A stretch of 64,000 nt of DNA from Moraxellaceae bacterium (GTDB lineage: Bacteria > Pseudomonadota > Gammaproteobacteria > Pseudomonadales > Moraxellaceae). The stretch lies in the NCBI GenBank assembly GCA_029267635.1, contig JAJUIK010000001.1:248001-312000 (forward strand), written 5' to 3'. The notes beneath the pieces were generated by a model. That model saw nothing but the letters and a program-made list of their open reading frames with translations. It had not been told where the DNA came from and did not search any database. Of this stretch, positions 37,101-44,779 are shown piece by piece (the stretch's first letter is position 1; each line of letters starts with the position of its first letter). Made by a program: the position numbers and the translations under genes.

Positions 37101-37129
37101 AAAAGCATGTGTTCGCACATGCTTTTTTT
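37101..37129 (+). terminator. purU terminator with UUCG tetraloop
   Basis: AAGCATGTG and CACATGCTT arms closed by TTCG, then seven T, 16 bases after the purU stop. Confidence 0.9.
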
Positions 37130-37286
37130 ATGCTAGATTTTTGTGATGTTATATTATAACGTATAGCATTCGGTTAAGCTGACGCAGCATGAATCTGATC
37201 AGTAGCGAATTGGCTTATGGCAAAGTCTAAGAAGCCATTTTTTAAAGTACGATTGAGGTGTCATGAAAGAGTAAAAAAGTAGTTGC

Positions 37287-37328
37287 AAATGAAAACACTT
37301 CTCATTTATTATTGCGCTAGTTTATAGT
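37287..37328 (+). promoter_or_regulatory. tonB promoter region with Fur-box-like palindrome
   Basis: AAATGAAAACACTTCTCATTT (37287-37307, outer six bases of each arm perfectly complementary, 8 of 10 pairs overall) overlaps the expected -35 of a promoter whose -10 is TATAGT at 37323-37328, 72 bases before tonB. This is the classic placement for Fur repression. I see nothing else in the gap 37130-37399. Confidence 0.6.
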
Positions 37329-37399
37329 ATTCGCCGATGAGCTTGATCTGCTAAAGTGATCGGCAGATGATTAAGCCTTGCCTTAGGTAACAAATTCCA

Positions 37400-38200
37400 A
37401 TGAGTTCATCTTCCACACTCACCTCGCAATCTGCGCATCCGATGAAGAAAAAAGTCATTTCTGCACTTGTTGCTGTGGTGATCGGTCATATCGGTGTGTT
37501 GTGGGCCGTCAGCCATCTTAAAACACCGGAACTCAAAAAAATTGAAAAAGAACCGTTGCAGGTGCGTTTTGTCAAAATTCAGCAGCCACCGAAGCCTCTA
37601 GCGCCCGAACCAAAACCAGAACCGAAAAAAGCCGAGCCACCCAAGCCGGTGAAAGAAGTGAAGGTGGTTGAAAAGCCGCAACCTGCACCACCAAAAAAGG
37701 TGGAAAAAGTACAGCAGGTGAAAAAGGCTGAAGCGGTTAAACCGTTGGTAAATAAACCAGTACAGGCACCACCTAAACCTGTGGTAGCTCCGGTCGTCGC
37801 CCCGATAGTGACAGAAACCAAAGTGGCCAAGACCGCTCCAACTCCAGCACCACAACCGGCACCGCAGCCTGTTGCACCGCCAGCTCCTCCTGTTCCTGCT
37901 GGGCCAAAAAGTGTTTCGATCGGTGGTTCTGGCGTGCAGTGGAGTCGTACACCACGACCAAACTATAGCAATAAAGATCTGCAAGGTGAAAGTCGCCGCG
38001 TGGTCGTGCTGATTGAAGCCAATGAACAAGGCAACATTACCAATGCCCGGATTACCCGCAGCAGTGGCCTTGCAGCTCTAGATGAAAAGATTTTACGCGC
38101 AGTGCGTAGTGCAAAATTCAAACCGTATAAGGAAAATGGTGTGGCCTATCCAATTCGTGCCGAACAGCCATTTGAATTAACGTTGAATCCTAACGGCTAA
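37400..38200 (+). CDS. tonB: Energy transducer TonB
   Basis: 266 residues. An N-terminal signal anchor (VISALVAVVIGHIGVLWAV, about residues 18-37), a long Pro/Lys/Glu-rich periplasm-spanning stretch (about 52-170, many KP and PP repeats), and a C-terminal TonB domain (RVVVLIEANEQGNITNARI, then SGLAALDEKILRAVRSAKFKP). TonB passes proton-motive force from ExbB-ExbD to outer-membrane receptors such as the catecholate receptor at 55834. First gene of the tonB-exbB-exbD operon, 19 bases before exbB. Confidence 0.95.
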   Translation: MSSSSTLTSQSAHPMKKKVISALVAVVIGHIGVLWAVSHLKTPELKKIEKEPLQVRFVKIQQPPKPLAPEPKPEPKKAEPPKPVKEVKVVEKPQPAPPKKVEKVQQVKKAEAVKPLVNKPVQAPPKPVVAPVVAPIVTETKVAKTAPTPAPQPAPQPVAPPAPPVPAGPKSVSIGGSGVQWSRTPRPNYSNKDLQGESRRVVVLIEANEQGNITNARITRSSGLAALDEKILRAVRSAKFKPYKENGVAYPIRAEQPFELTLNPNG

Positions 38201-38219
38201 CATTTTTAGGAGTTCGAGT

Positions 38220-38843
38220 ATGAACTTTTCAGTTTATTGGCAACATGCCGATGCAGTCAGCAAGACCTTGTACTTCATCTTGCTGGCCATGTCGATTGCA
38301 ACCTGGACCATCTTTATTTTACGTTTGATGGGCACGCGCCAATTGAAACAGCAAGCTTATGCTCAACTCGCGCAAGCCCTGACCAAGCTGAAAGCCAAAT
38401 TGGCACCGTTAAGTTTTGAACAGCGTAAATCAGTTGCGGAACAAGCTTTGTTGCGTCAGATTTCTGCAGAGAAAAGCAATGCGGAAAAAGGTGTGGCAGT
38501 ATTGGGAACGATTGCTTCGATTGCGCCGTTCGTGGGTTTGTTTGGTACGGTGTGGGGCATTTTCCATGCGCTGGTTGCCGTGGGTAAAAGTGGCCAGGCT
38601 GGATTGGCACAAGTGGCAACACCAGTGGGTGAAGCGCTGATCATGACTGGTTTGGGTCTTGCGGTGGCGATTCCTGCGGTGTTGGCCTATAACATTTGTG
38701 TGCGTGTCAATCGTGGTCTGGCACATGAATTGCAAGATCAGGCACATAGTCTGTTGATCGATACCATGTTGCAGCAGGACAGCACTGAACAGCAAGCTGA
38801 AGTGAAAACAGCACAACAAGGTTATGTCGGAGGTCAGGCTTAA
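38220..38843 (+). CDS. exbB: Biopolymer transport protein ExbB
   Basis: 207 residues. MotA/TolQ/ExbB family proton-channel subunit with three transmembrane helices (about 17-35, 98-118, 140-160). The conserved block LGTIASIAPFVGLFGTVWGIFHAL (about 96-119) and GEALIMTGLGLAVAIPAVLAYN (about 139-160) are diagnostic. Its stop codon overlaps the ATG of exbD by one base (TAATG), so translation is coupled. Confidence 0.95.
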   Translation: MNFSVYWQHADAVSKTLYFILLAMSIATWTIFILRLMGTRQLKQQAYAQLAQALTKLKAKLAPLSFEQRKSVAEQALLRQISAEKSNAEKGVAVLGTIASIAPFVGLFGTVWGIFHALVAVGKSGQAGLAQVATPVGEALIMTGLGLAVAIPAVLAYNICVRVNRGLAHELQDQAHSLLIDTMLQQDSTEQQAEVKTAQQGYVGGQA

Positions 38844-39247
38844 TGGCTTTTCAACTGGGTGAAGATCATGATGTGGGCATGAATGAGATGAACCTCATTC
38901 CTCTCATCGATATTATGCTGGTCTTGATGATCATCTTTCTGGTGACTGCCACGGTTGCCAACCCATCGATTCCATTAAGCTTGCCAAAAACCACTGCGGA
39001 CATTATTGATCCGCCACCACAAGCCATTACCATCAGCATTAATGCCAATGGTGAAGTGGCCTGGAATGACCAGATAATCTCGCTGGATGATTTACAGACG
39101 CGCTTTAACGAAGCAGGTCAGGCAGAACGTAAGCCGACCGTGCAACTGCGTGCAGATAAAGATGCACGTTATGATAACGTTGCCCAAGTGATGTCACGTG
39201 CGAGCGAAGCCGGGCTCAGTGATATTGCTTTTGTCAGTGAAAATTGA
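38843..39247 (+). CDS. exbD: Biopolymer transport protein ExbD
   Basis: 134 residues. N-terminal transmembrane helix IPLIDIMLVLMIIFLVTAT with the membrane aspartate (PLIDIM, Asp about residue 24) that carries protons, then a periplasmic domain. Completes the ExbB-ExbD motor for TonB. Followed by a terminator that also serves msrA on the other strand. Confidence 0.95.
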   Translation: MAFQLGEDHDVGMNEMNLIPLIDIMLVLMIIFLVTATVANPSIPLSLPKTTADIIDPPPQAITISINANGEVAWNDQIISLDDLQTRFNEAGQAERKPTVQLRADKDARYDNVAQVMSRASEAGLSDIAFVSEN

Positions 39248-39263
39248 TTGCACTGCAAGCGAC

Positions 39264-39296
39264 AAAAAAGCGACTCGTTTGAGTCGCTTTTTTTAT
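39264..39296. terminator. Terminator between exbD and msrA
   Basis: AAAAAAGCGACTC and GAGTCGCTTTTTT arms around GTTT, between convergent exbD and msrA. Confidence 0.88.
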
Positions 39297-39312
39297 ATTT
39301 GTTTCTGGATGG

Positions 39313-39831
39313 TTATTTGAGTAAATGCTGAAACTTACTTTGCAGTTTCATTAATTTGGGTGGAATCACAAAGTTGCAGTATCCCTGATGAGGATTCTTG
39401 CCATAAAAATTTTGATGATAGTCTTCAGCCGGATAGAAAGTTGGTGCAGGACTCAGTTCAGTCACGATATTCAAACCCTCCGCTTTGAGCTGCTCGATCA
39501 TCTGTTGTGCCTGTTGCTGCTGTTGTTCATTGAAATAATAAATAACTGAACGATATTGTGTGCCTACATCATTGCCTTGACGGTTCAGCGTGGTGGGATC
39601 GTGGGTTGCAAAAAACACGTCGAGCAGTTGTGCATAGCTGATCTGGCTTTCATCAAAATCAATCAGGATGACTTCTGCATGCTGGGTATTTCCTTCACAA
39701 ATCTGTTCATAGGTTGGATTGGCGGTATGTCCACCAGCATAGCCACTGACCACTTGTGTCACGCCTTGTAGTTGTAAAAATACGGCTTCTACACACCAGA
39801 AGCAGCCACCGCCCAATAAAGCCTGTTGCAT
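39313..39831 (-). CDS. msrA: Peptide-methionine (S)-S-oxide reductase MsrA
   Basis: 172 residues. Repairs methionine S-sulfoxide in proteins. The catalytic cysteine is in [12 protein letters not shown] (residues about 7-18). [31 protein letters not shown] and AEDYHQNFY complete the family pattern. No signal peptide, so cytoplasmic. No fused MsrB. Single gene. Confidence 0.96.
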   Translation of the reverse strand: MQQALLGGGCFWCVEAVFLQLQGVTQVVSGYAGGHTANPTYEQICEGNTQHAEVILIDFDESQISYAQLLDVFFATHDPTTLNRQGNDVGTQYRSVIYYFNEQQQQQAQQMIEQLKAEGLNIVTELSPAPTFYPAEDYHQNFYGKNPHQGYCNFVIPPKLMKLQSKFQHLLK

Positions 39832-39942
39832 CGTGATATCCTATGTAGTTAATTCATATGACGAAATAAATGATTTTTTCATGCTCATAAAAATGAGTAT
39901 AAGCAATTGAAACAATACCTGATTTGCTAAATTTTCCAAAAG

Positions 39943-40404
39943 TTAAGGTGTAGCTATACGGCTACTCAACTGCATCAGGACATTGCCATGGCGATCCAGC
40001 AATTTCAGGCTGTGATTGTAGACCTGATAATGTGCGACTTTGCTTAAAGCCTCGGTGAATTGTGAAGCCAGGAGCATGTTGGCATCCAGACATATCATTT
40101 TAGTGCTGGCCAGTTCACTAAAGGACAGCTGGCTGCCTGTGGTCTGATAGGTTCCCATGATGCGGTTACAGCCATCCGAGCCACTGATCTGCCGGTTGAT
40201 CGCATCCAATTGTATATAAGGCACATGCTGGTTTTTTGGAGTGGCGGCTATCTGTAATGAACCAATCTGTGTGACCACCCAGCGCTGATTTTGCAATTGG
40301 GTTAAGTGTGTCTGCGGCGTATCTGAACTGAATGGAGTGGTGTTGCAGGCACTGAGTGCGATAGTGCTGGCCAAAATAAGTGTGCCAAGTAAAGGTTTGA
40401 ACAT
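39943..40404 (-). CDS. META-domain lipoprotein
   Basis: 153 residues. Signal peptide ending in the lipobox LSAC (Cys20), then a META domain (RWVVTQIGS..., GSDGCNRIMGTYQTTGSQLSF, MICLD) as in HslJ, a heat-inducible outer-membrane-associated protein of E. coli. Two cysteines in the domain (DGCNR and MICLD) may pair. The function is not established; HslJ is tied to novobiocin tolerance. Confidence 0.85.
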   Translation of the reverse strand: MFKPLLGTLILASTIALSACNTTPFSSDTPQTHLTQLQNQRWVVTQIGSLQIAATPKNQHVPYIQLDAINRQISGSDGCNRIMGTYQTTGSQLSFSELASTKMICLDANMLLASQFTEALSKVAHYQVYNHSLKLLDRHGNVLMQLSSRIATP

Positions 40405-40516
40405 GAGAAAAATTCTGAATGATTAAGATTGAATTTATCAAAACAGAAAAAGATGACAGACTCTAGTGTTATCTGTATGAATTTATTTGTTTTTAGTCAA
40501 TAGTTTTAATTGTGCT

Positions 40517-40532
40517 TGTGATGTAGCTCACG
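40517..40532. promoter_or_regulatory. Possible CRP/Vfr-type site
   Basis: TGTGATGTAGCTCACG fits TGTGA-N6-TCACA except for the last base. It lies 113 bases upstream of the META lipoprotein gene. One-site match only; low certainty. Nothing else is seen in 40405-40639. Confidence 0.25.
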
Positions 40533-40639
40533 AACCAGGTAGATATAAGATGTGCTCAGGCTAAGAGCGCGACACAGGACGTGTATCGAAGCTACTTATA
40601 CACATCCTGAGCAGGGTAAGGTCTTGTTTAGTTGGAATC

Positions 40640-41152
40640 TTATTTCTGGTAACGGGCAAATTCAAAGGAAATGCCGTTGCTTTCATCGACATGGGATTCA
40701 CTGGACACCTTATGAAATTCATCTGGAATTTCCGGGTAGTAGGCATCGCCCTGAACATCCAGTTCGACATGCGTTAGTTCTAGGCGGTCTGCAATATCTA
40801 GCGTCTGCTGGAAAATTTCACCGCCGCCAATAATAAATAACGTGTCCGGTTTTTCACTGACTTGGACATCAGTCACGGCCTGTTGCAACGCCTCAGCAAT
40901 GCTATGCGCGACTTTGACACCCTCAAATGACCAGTCTGGATCACGAGTAATCACCCAGTTCACGCGTTTGGGTAAGGCACGGCCCATTGATTCAAGTGTT
41001 TTGCGTCCCATGACTACCACACCGCCTTGGGTGATGGCTTTGAAATGCTTGAGGTCCGCAGAAATATGCCACGGTAAATCATTGCCTTTGCCGATGCAGC
41101 GTTGCTGATCGAGTGCAACGACATGAACAACTTCTAAACCTTGATAACTCAT
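40640..41152 (-). CDS. folA: Dihydrofolate reductase
   Basis: 170 residues. NADPH-dependent reduction of dihydrofolate, the trimethoprim target. [31 protein letters not shown] holds the substrate site (Asp in the SADLKHF helix), [18 protein letters not shown] the cofactor site and [13 protein letters not shown] the glycine loop. Its ATG overlaps the thyA stop by 4 bases, so it is translated from a thyA-folA mRNA. Confidence 0.97.
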   Translation of the reverse strand: MSYQGLEVVHVVALDQQRCIGKGNDLPWHISADLKHFKAITQGGVVVMGRKTLESMGRALPKRVNWVITRDPDWSFEGVKVAHSIAEALQQAVTDVQVSEKPDTLFIIGGGEIFQQTLDIADRLELTHVELDVQGDAYYPEIPDEFHKVSSESHVDESNGISFEFARYQK

Positions 41153-41991
41153 ACGGCCACCGGTGCTTTAATTGCAGGATGTGATTGATAATCGATGATT
41201 TCGATATCTTCAAATTTAAAATCAAACAGATCTTTCACCGCAGGATTTAGCTTGAGCTGACACAGCGGCAAGGGTTCACGCGAAAGCTGTTCTTGTGCCT
41301 GGGCAAAATGGTTGGCATATAAATGGGTATCGCCACCGGTCCAGATAAACTCGCCCACATCCAGATCACAGACCTGAGCGATCATGTGCGTGAGCAGCGC
41401 ATAGCTGGCGATATTGAACGGCACACCCAAAAAAACATCAGCACTGCGCTGATATAGCTGGCAGGACAACTTGCCATTTTGCACAAAAAACTGGAACAGG
41501 GTATGACAAGGCGGCAGCGCGACTTGACTCGCTTCATTCGGATTCCAGCCAGAAACAATCAGGCGGCGCGAATTTGGGTTGGTTTTGATTTCGTTAATTA
41601 GCCATTTGATCTGGTCAAAGCCATCTGAGTTATACGAACCATCGACATTTTTTGTGGCACCAAAATTGCGCCACTGATGACCGTAAACCGGTCCCAATTC
41701 ACCTGCAGGACGACCAAAACGTGCGGTCTGTTCGGCTGTTGACCATTCATCCCAAATGCTGACTTTATTATCCTGTAAATATTGAACATTGGTATCCCCT
41801 TTTAGGAACCAGAGCAATTCAATCACAATCGAACGGAAATGTACTTTTTTGGTGGTGAGCAACGGGAAACCTTGCGAGAGGTCAAAACGCATCTGGTGAC
41901 CAAAAACAGATCGTGTTCCCGTACCGGTACGATCGCCTTTGTCGCCACCATGGTCGAGGATGTGTTGTAGAAGGTCTAAATAAACGCGCAT
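41149..41991 (-). CDS. thyA: Thymidylate synthase
   Basis: 280 residues. Makes dTMP from dUMP using methylene-THF, producing the dihydrofolate that FolA recycles. Catalytic cysteine in [13 protein letters not shown] (about residue 160), [29 protein letters not shown] near the start (phosphate-binding Arg), and [17 protein letters not shown]. Overlaps folA by 4 bases. Confidence 0.97.
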   Translation of the reverse strand: MRVYLDLLQHILDHGGDKGDRTGTGTRSVFGHQMRFDLSQGFPLLTTKKVHFRSIVIELLWFLKGDTNVQYLQDNKVSIWDEWSTAEQTARFGRPAGELGPVYGHQWRNFGATKNVDGSYNSDGFDQIKWLINEIKTNPNSRRLIVSGWNPNEASQVALPPCHTLFQFFVQNGKLSCQLYQRSADVFLGVPFNIASYALLTHMIAQVCDLDVGEFIWTGGDTHLYANHFAQAQEQLSREPLPLCQLKLNPAVKDLFDFKFEDIEIIDYQSHPAIKAPVAV

Positions 41992-42181
41992 AACGATCTC
42001 TAAAATTTTATATGTGTGCCCTGTCTGAGTTCAAAGTTCTTTCAATTGGATTGAATCGAATCTTGGACCCGATGCTGCCAAATGAGAACAGAATGTATTT
42101 CTGCGATCCAGGAGGTAATAGCAGGTTAACCGATAATAATAACCTGATTATGTTTGGCTTCCAATTAGTCTTGGCTGATTT

Positions 42182-42556
42182 TTATGATGAGTTGCGAGGC
42201 GCTCGGTTCCCATACATTGACACGATATAAAAACCAATCAGGCTAAAACCCAAGATCTGTACGGCTTGAGCGATTTTTCCTAAATCAGGAAGCCGTAAAA
42301 ACAGGATCAGGCCAGCGATCCACGGAATGATAGCGAATAGAATTTTTAAGATAGGGCGATGAGAATAGTCGAGCTGAATTTTCAGATAAGCGCAATACAA
42401 CAGATGAACCGATAAACCCAGCAACAAACTGAACAGCGTTAAAGTCGTGGATAGCTTGGAAATTTCAGAAAAGTATAAGGTCACTGCAATAGTCAAGATA
42501 CTGATAACCAGCTTGATTTGTCGTGTACAGCGCTCTGAATACCAGTATTGCAGCAT
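42182..42556 (-). CDS. Hypothetical small membrane protein A (tandem paralogue)
   Basis: 124 residues with three or four predicted transmembrane helices (about 13-30, 36-60, 68-86, 94-114). The start MLQYWYSERCTRQIKLVISILTI resembles the neighbouring protein (MLEFWFSSQLSPLQKLLIACTIL), which suggests tandem duplication. No functional motif. It starts 6 bases after the stop of that neighbour, so both are co-transcribed, possibly from the lgt side. Confidence 0.65.
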   Translation of the reverse strand: MLQYWYSERCTRQIKLVISILTIAVTLYFSEISKLSTTLTLFSLLLGLSVHLLYCAYLKIQLDYSHRPILKILFAIIPWIAGLILFLRLPDLGKIAQAVQILGFSLIGFYIVSMYGNRAPRNSS

Positions 42557-42562
42557 AAGTGA

Positions 42563-42952
42563 TCACTTCGATTCAGATGATTGAGGTGGATGAGAGAGAA
42601 ACAAATATTGCGGAGAAAACAGAAAAATCCCCAAGGCCATAAAACAGATCCCTTGAATACCAAAAATGAGCAAGTCACGTTGCTGATGCTGCATAAAAAT
42701 CACGGCAAACAGCAGGGCCAAGGGAATCCAGGTCATGAGCCGAGCCCAAATACTCACAGGTTGATCTTGCAGAAAATGCAACCTGACATAACGGCAGATC
42801 AGAAACAGCAAGCCCGTTGCAAAAAACATCAGCATACTGGTTGGTGCGATTGGAAATTTGAGATAAAGCACAATGCTGAGGATAAGAATGGTGCAAGCAA
42901 TCAACAGTTTTTGGAGTGGGGATAGTTGCGATGAGAACCAAAATTCAAGCAT
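42563..42952 (-). CDS. Hypothetical small membrane protein B (tandem paralogue)
   Basis: 129 residues with four predicted transmembrane helices (about 14-30, 36-54, 68-85, 92-110) and a Ser-rich C-terminal tail. N-terminus similar to protein A downstream. No motif that tells a function. It follows the lgt terminator by about 45 bases, so it probably has its own promoter in 42953-42995. Confidence 0.65.
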   Translation of the reverse strand: MLEFWFSSQLSPLQKLLIACTILILSIVLYLKFPIAPTSMLMFFATGLLFLICRYVRLHFLQDQPVSIWARLMTWIPLALLFAVIFMQHQQRDLLIFGIQGICFMALGIFLFSPQYLFLSHPPQSSESK

Positions 42953-42995
42953 GAGTGCGAAAGATTTTCTGACATGATCGCGCTGACTTTAGCAT

Positions 42996-43021
42996 AAAAA
43001 AGAGGAGCATGTGCTCCTCAA
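42996..43021 (-). terminator. lgt terminator
   Basis: GAGGAGCA and TGCTCCTC arms with a TG between them, next to a run of six A that reads as U on the minus strand, 16 bases past the lgt stop. Confidence 0.82.
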
Positions 43022-43036
43022 TGATTGCGTGGTTTT

Positions 43037-43846
43037 TTATTTGGTTTTTTGCGGACCCCAGTCATAAATTTTCTTCTGGTAGGCATACCACATCATCCAG
43101 AAGCCAATCAAAATCATTGGTAAGGACAGGAATTGCCCTTTACTCATCCAGGCAATAAACAGCTGGCCATGGTCCGGTTCACGGAAGAACTCCACCACAA
43201 AACGCGCGATGCCATAGCCAATGAGGAACAGGGCAGAAACTGCCATACGCGGACGTGGTTTGGAGCTGAACCACCACAACACGATAAACAGAATCAGTCC
43301 TTCACCGAGTGCCTGATAAAGCTGTGACGGATGACGGGCCAAACTGTCGACATGCGGAAACACCATAGCAAAAGGATAATCCGGATTGGTTACCGGACGT
43401 CCCCACAGCTCACCGCCAATAAAGTTGCCAATACGACCAAACATTAAACCGGTGGGTACGCAAGGGGCAATAAAGTCCAGGGTTTGAAACCAGGTTTTTT
43501 GATATTTACGGCACCAGAGCAACATGGCCAGCATCACGCCCAAGAAACCGCCATGGAAGCTCATGCCGCCGGTCCAGACCTGAAACAGCCAGAGTGGATT
43601 GGCCAGAAACTGTTCAAAGCCGTAGAAGAAGACATAACCTACACGCCCGCCTACCACGACGCCCAGTGCGCCGTAAAAGATCAGGTCGGAGACCATGTCT
43701 GCGGTCCAGCCGTCACGTTGTTTGGCACGGTAAGTCGCCAGCCCCCAGGCAAACAAAAAAGCCAATAAGTACATCAGCCCATACCAATGCACGTTTAACG
43801 GTCCGAGCGAGATCGCAACAGGATCAATGTTAGGATAGGTTAGCAT
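43037..43846 (-). CDS. lgt: Prolipoprotein diacylglyceryl transferase
   Basis: 269 residues, about seven transmembrane helices. Moves diacylglycerol from phosphatidylglycerol to the lipobox cysteine, the first step for the lipoproteins in this window (6536, 39943 and probably PhoX). The Lgt signature [15 protein letters not shown] (about residues 136-150) and the [14 protein letters not shown] start region with its essential His are seen. Confidence 0.96.
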   Translation of the reverse strand: MLTYPNIDPVAISLGPLNVHWYGLMYLLAFLFAWGLATYRAKQRDGWTADMVSDLIFYGALGVVVGGRVGYVFFYGFEQFLANPLWLFQVWTGGMSFHGGFLGVMLAMLLWCRKYQKTWFQTLDFIAPCVPTGLMFGRIGNFIGGELWGRPVTNPDYPFAMVFPHVDSLARHPSQLYQALGEGLILFIVLWWFSSKPRPRMAVSALFLIGYGIARFVVEFFREPDHGQLFIAWMSKGQFLSLPMILIGFWMMWYAYQKKIYDWGPQKTK

Positions 43847-43939
43847 TCCTGCTCCTCATGGATATATTTTGTTTCGATTCTAGCGGAATGATATTAAAAA
43901 TGTTGTACATTCAATGTGTAAAGATCAAGAGAGTGCATT

Positions 43940-44722
43940 ATGTGTATTGTGGCCTTGGCTTGGCAGGTGCTGGATCAAACGCCTTTATGCCTGATTTCCA
44001 ATCGTGATGAATTCTACCAGCGCCCTACAACCAGACTGCACCAGTGGCCGAATAGTCCCATTATGGCGGGTCAGGATTTACAGTCAGGTGGCACATGGAT
44101 GGGAGTGACCGCTTCCGGACGTTGGGCGGTGGTGACTAATTTTCGTGATGGCCAGGATAAAAAACAATATCCCACTTCACGTGGTCATCTGATTCAGGCA
44201 TTTCTAGAGTCTAAGCAAACACCGATTCGTTTTGCACAACAACAGACACAACAGCAGCGCGATTACGCCGGCTTTAACCTAATCATTGGCGACCGGCAAC
44301 AGGCCGTTTATATGAGTAACCGCGGTGAAGCACCGCAGATCCTGGCAAATGGCGTGTATGTCATTTCTAATGGCTTGCTGCATGATCCTTGGCAGAAAAC
44401 CTTGCATTTGCGTAAACGCTTTACCCAGGAGTTTTTACCGATGTTGCAGTTACCTCAGTTGGCGGAAAGTGAACGGCAGGCTGCGGTTTGGGATCTGCTG
44501 GAAGATGAACGTAAAGTGCCTGTGGAATTGCTGCCTTCGACTGGAGTCGCGACCGACATGGAGCAATTGCTGTCTTCCACGTTTATCCAGAGTGCAGATT
44601 ATGGCACGCGCTGTTCCAATTTTTTACGGATGACACCGCAGCAATTGATCTGGCTGGAAAAAACACAGCAGGGAGAAGATTGTGGCCAGATCATACAGCA
44701 GCAGATTCAGTTAAGCGGATAA
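43940..44722 (+). CDS. NRDE-family protein
   Basis: 260 residues. Begins MCIVALAW with Cys2 as likely N-terminal nucleophile (Ntn-type fold) and carries the family name motif SNRDEFYQRPT (about 20-30), then GGTWMGVTASGRWAVVTNFRD (about 50-70). NRDE (TANGO2-like) proteins are linked to membrane or haem handling in eukaryotes; the bacterial role is unclear. Divergent from lgt, 93 bases apart. Confidence 0.88.
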   Translation: MCIVALAWQVLDQTPLCLISNRDEFYQRPTTRLHQWPNSPIMAGQDLQSGGTWMGVTASGRWAVVTNFRDGQDKKQYPTSRGHLIQAFLESKQTPIRFAQQQTQQQRDYAGFNLIIGDRQQAVYMSNRGEAPQILANGVYVISNGLLHDPWQKTLHLRKRFTQEFLPMLQLPQLAESERQAAVWDLLEDERKVPVELLPSTGVATDMEQLLSSTFIQSADYGTRCSNFLRMTPQQLIWLEKTQQGEDCGQIIQQQIQLSG

Positions 44723-44733
44723 ACAATAAAATA

Positions 44734-44764
44734 AAAAATACCGGCTTCAAGAGCCGGTATTTTT
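44734..44764. terminator. Terminator between NRDE gene and phoX
   Basis: AAATACCGGCT and AGCCGGTATTT arms around TCAAG, between two convergent stops. Confidence 0.88.
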
Positions 44765-44779
44765 CAGCGTGAAAGTAGA

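Noticed and set aside
37590..37900. Repeat-like stretch in tonB
   Set aside because: This is the normal Pro/Lys/Glu-rich linker of TonB, not a DNA repeat array.
40552..40833. 93-codon frame in the gap next to folA
   Set aside because: Half of it is antisense to folA; the rest has no start signal or family features.
41995..42006. GATCTCTAAAAT upstream of thyA, the same 12-mer as the arms of the repeat at 54975-55024
   Set aside because: Single copy here without an inverted partner; it forms part of the thyA ribosome site and is likely coincidence in AT-rich DNA.
42012..42230. 72-codon frame between thyA and the small membrane protein gene
   Set aside because: Overlaps the end of the membrane protein gene, no ribosome site and no recognisable pattern.
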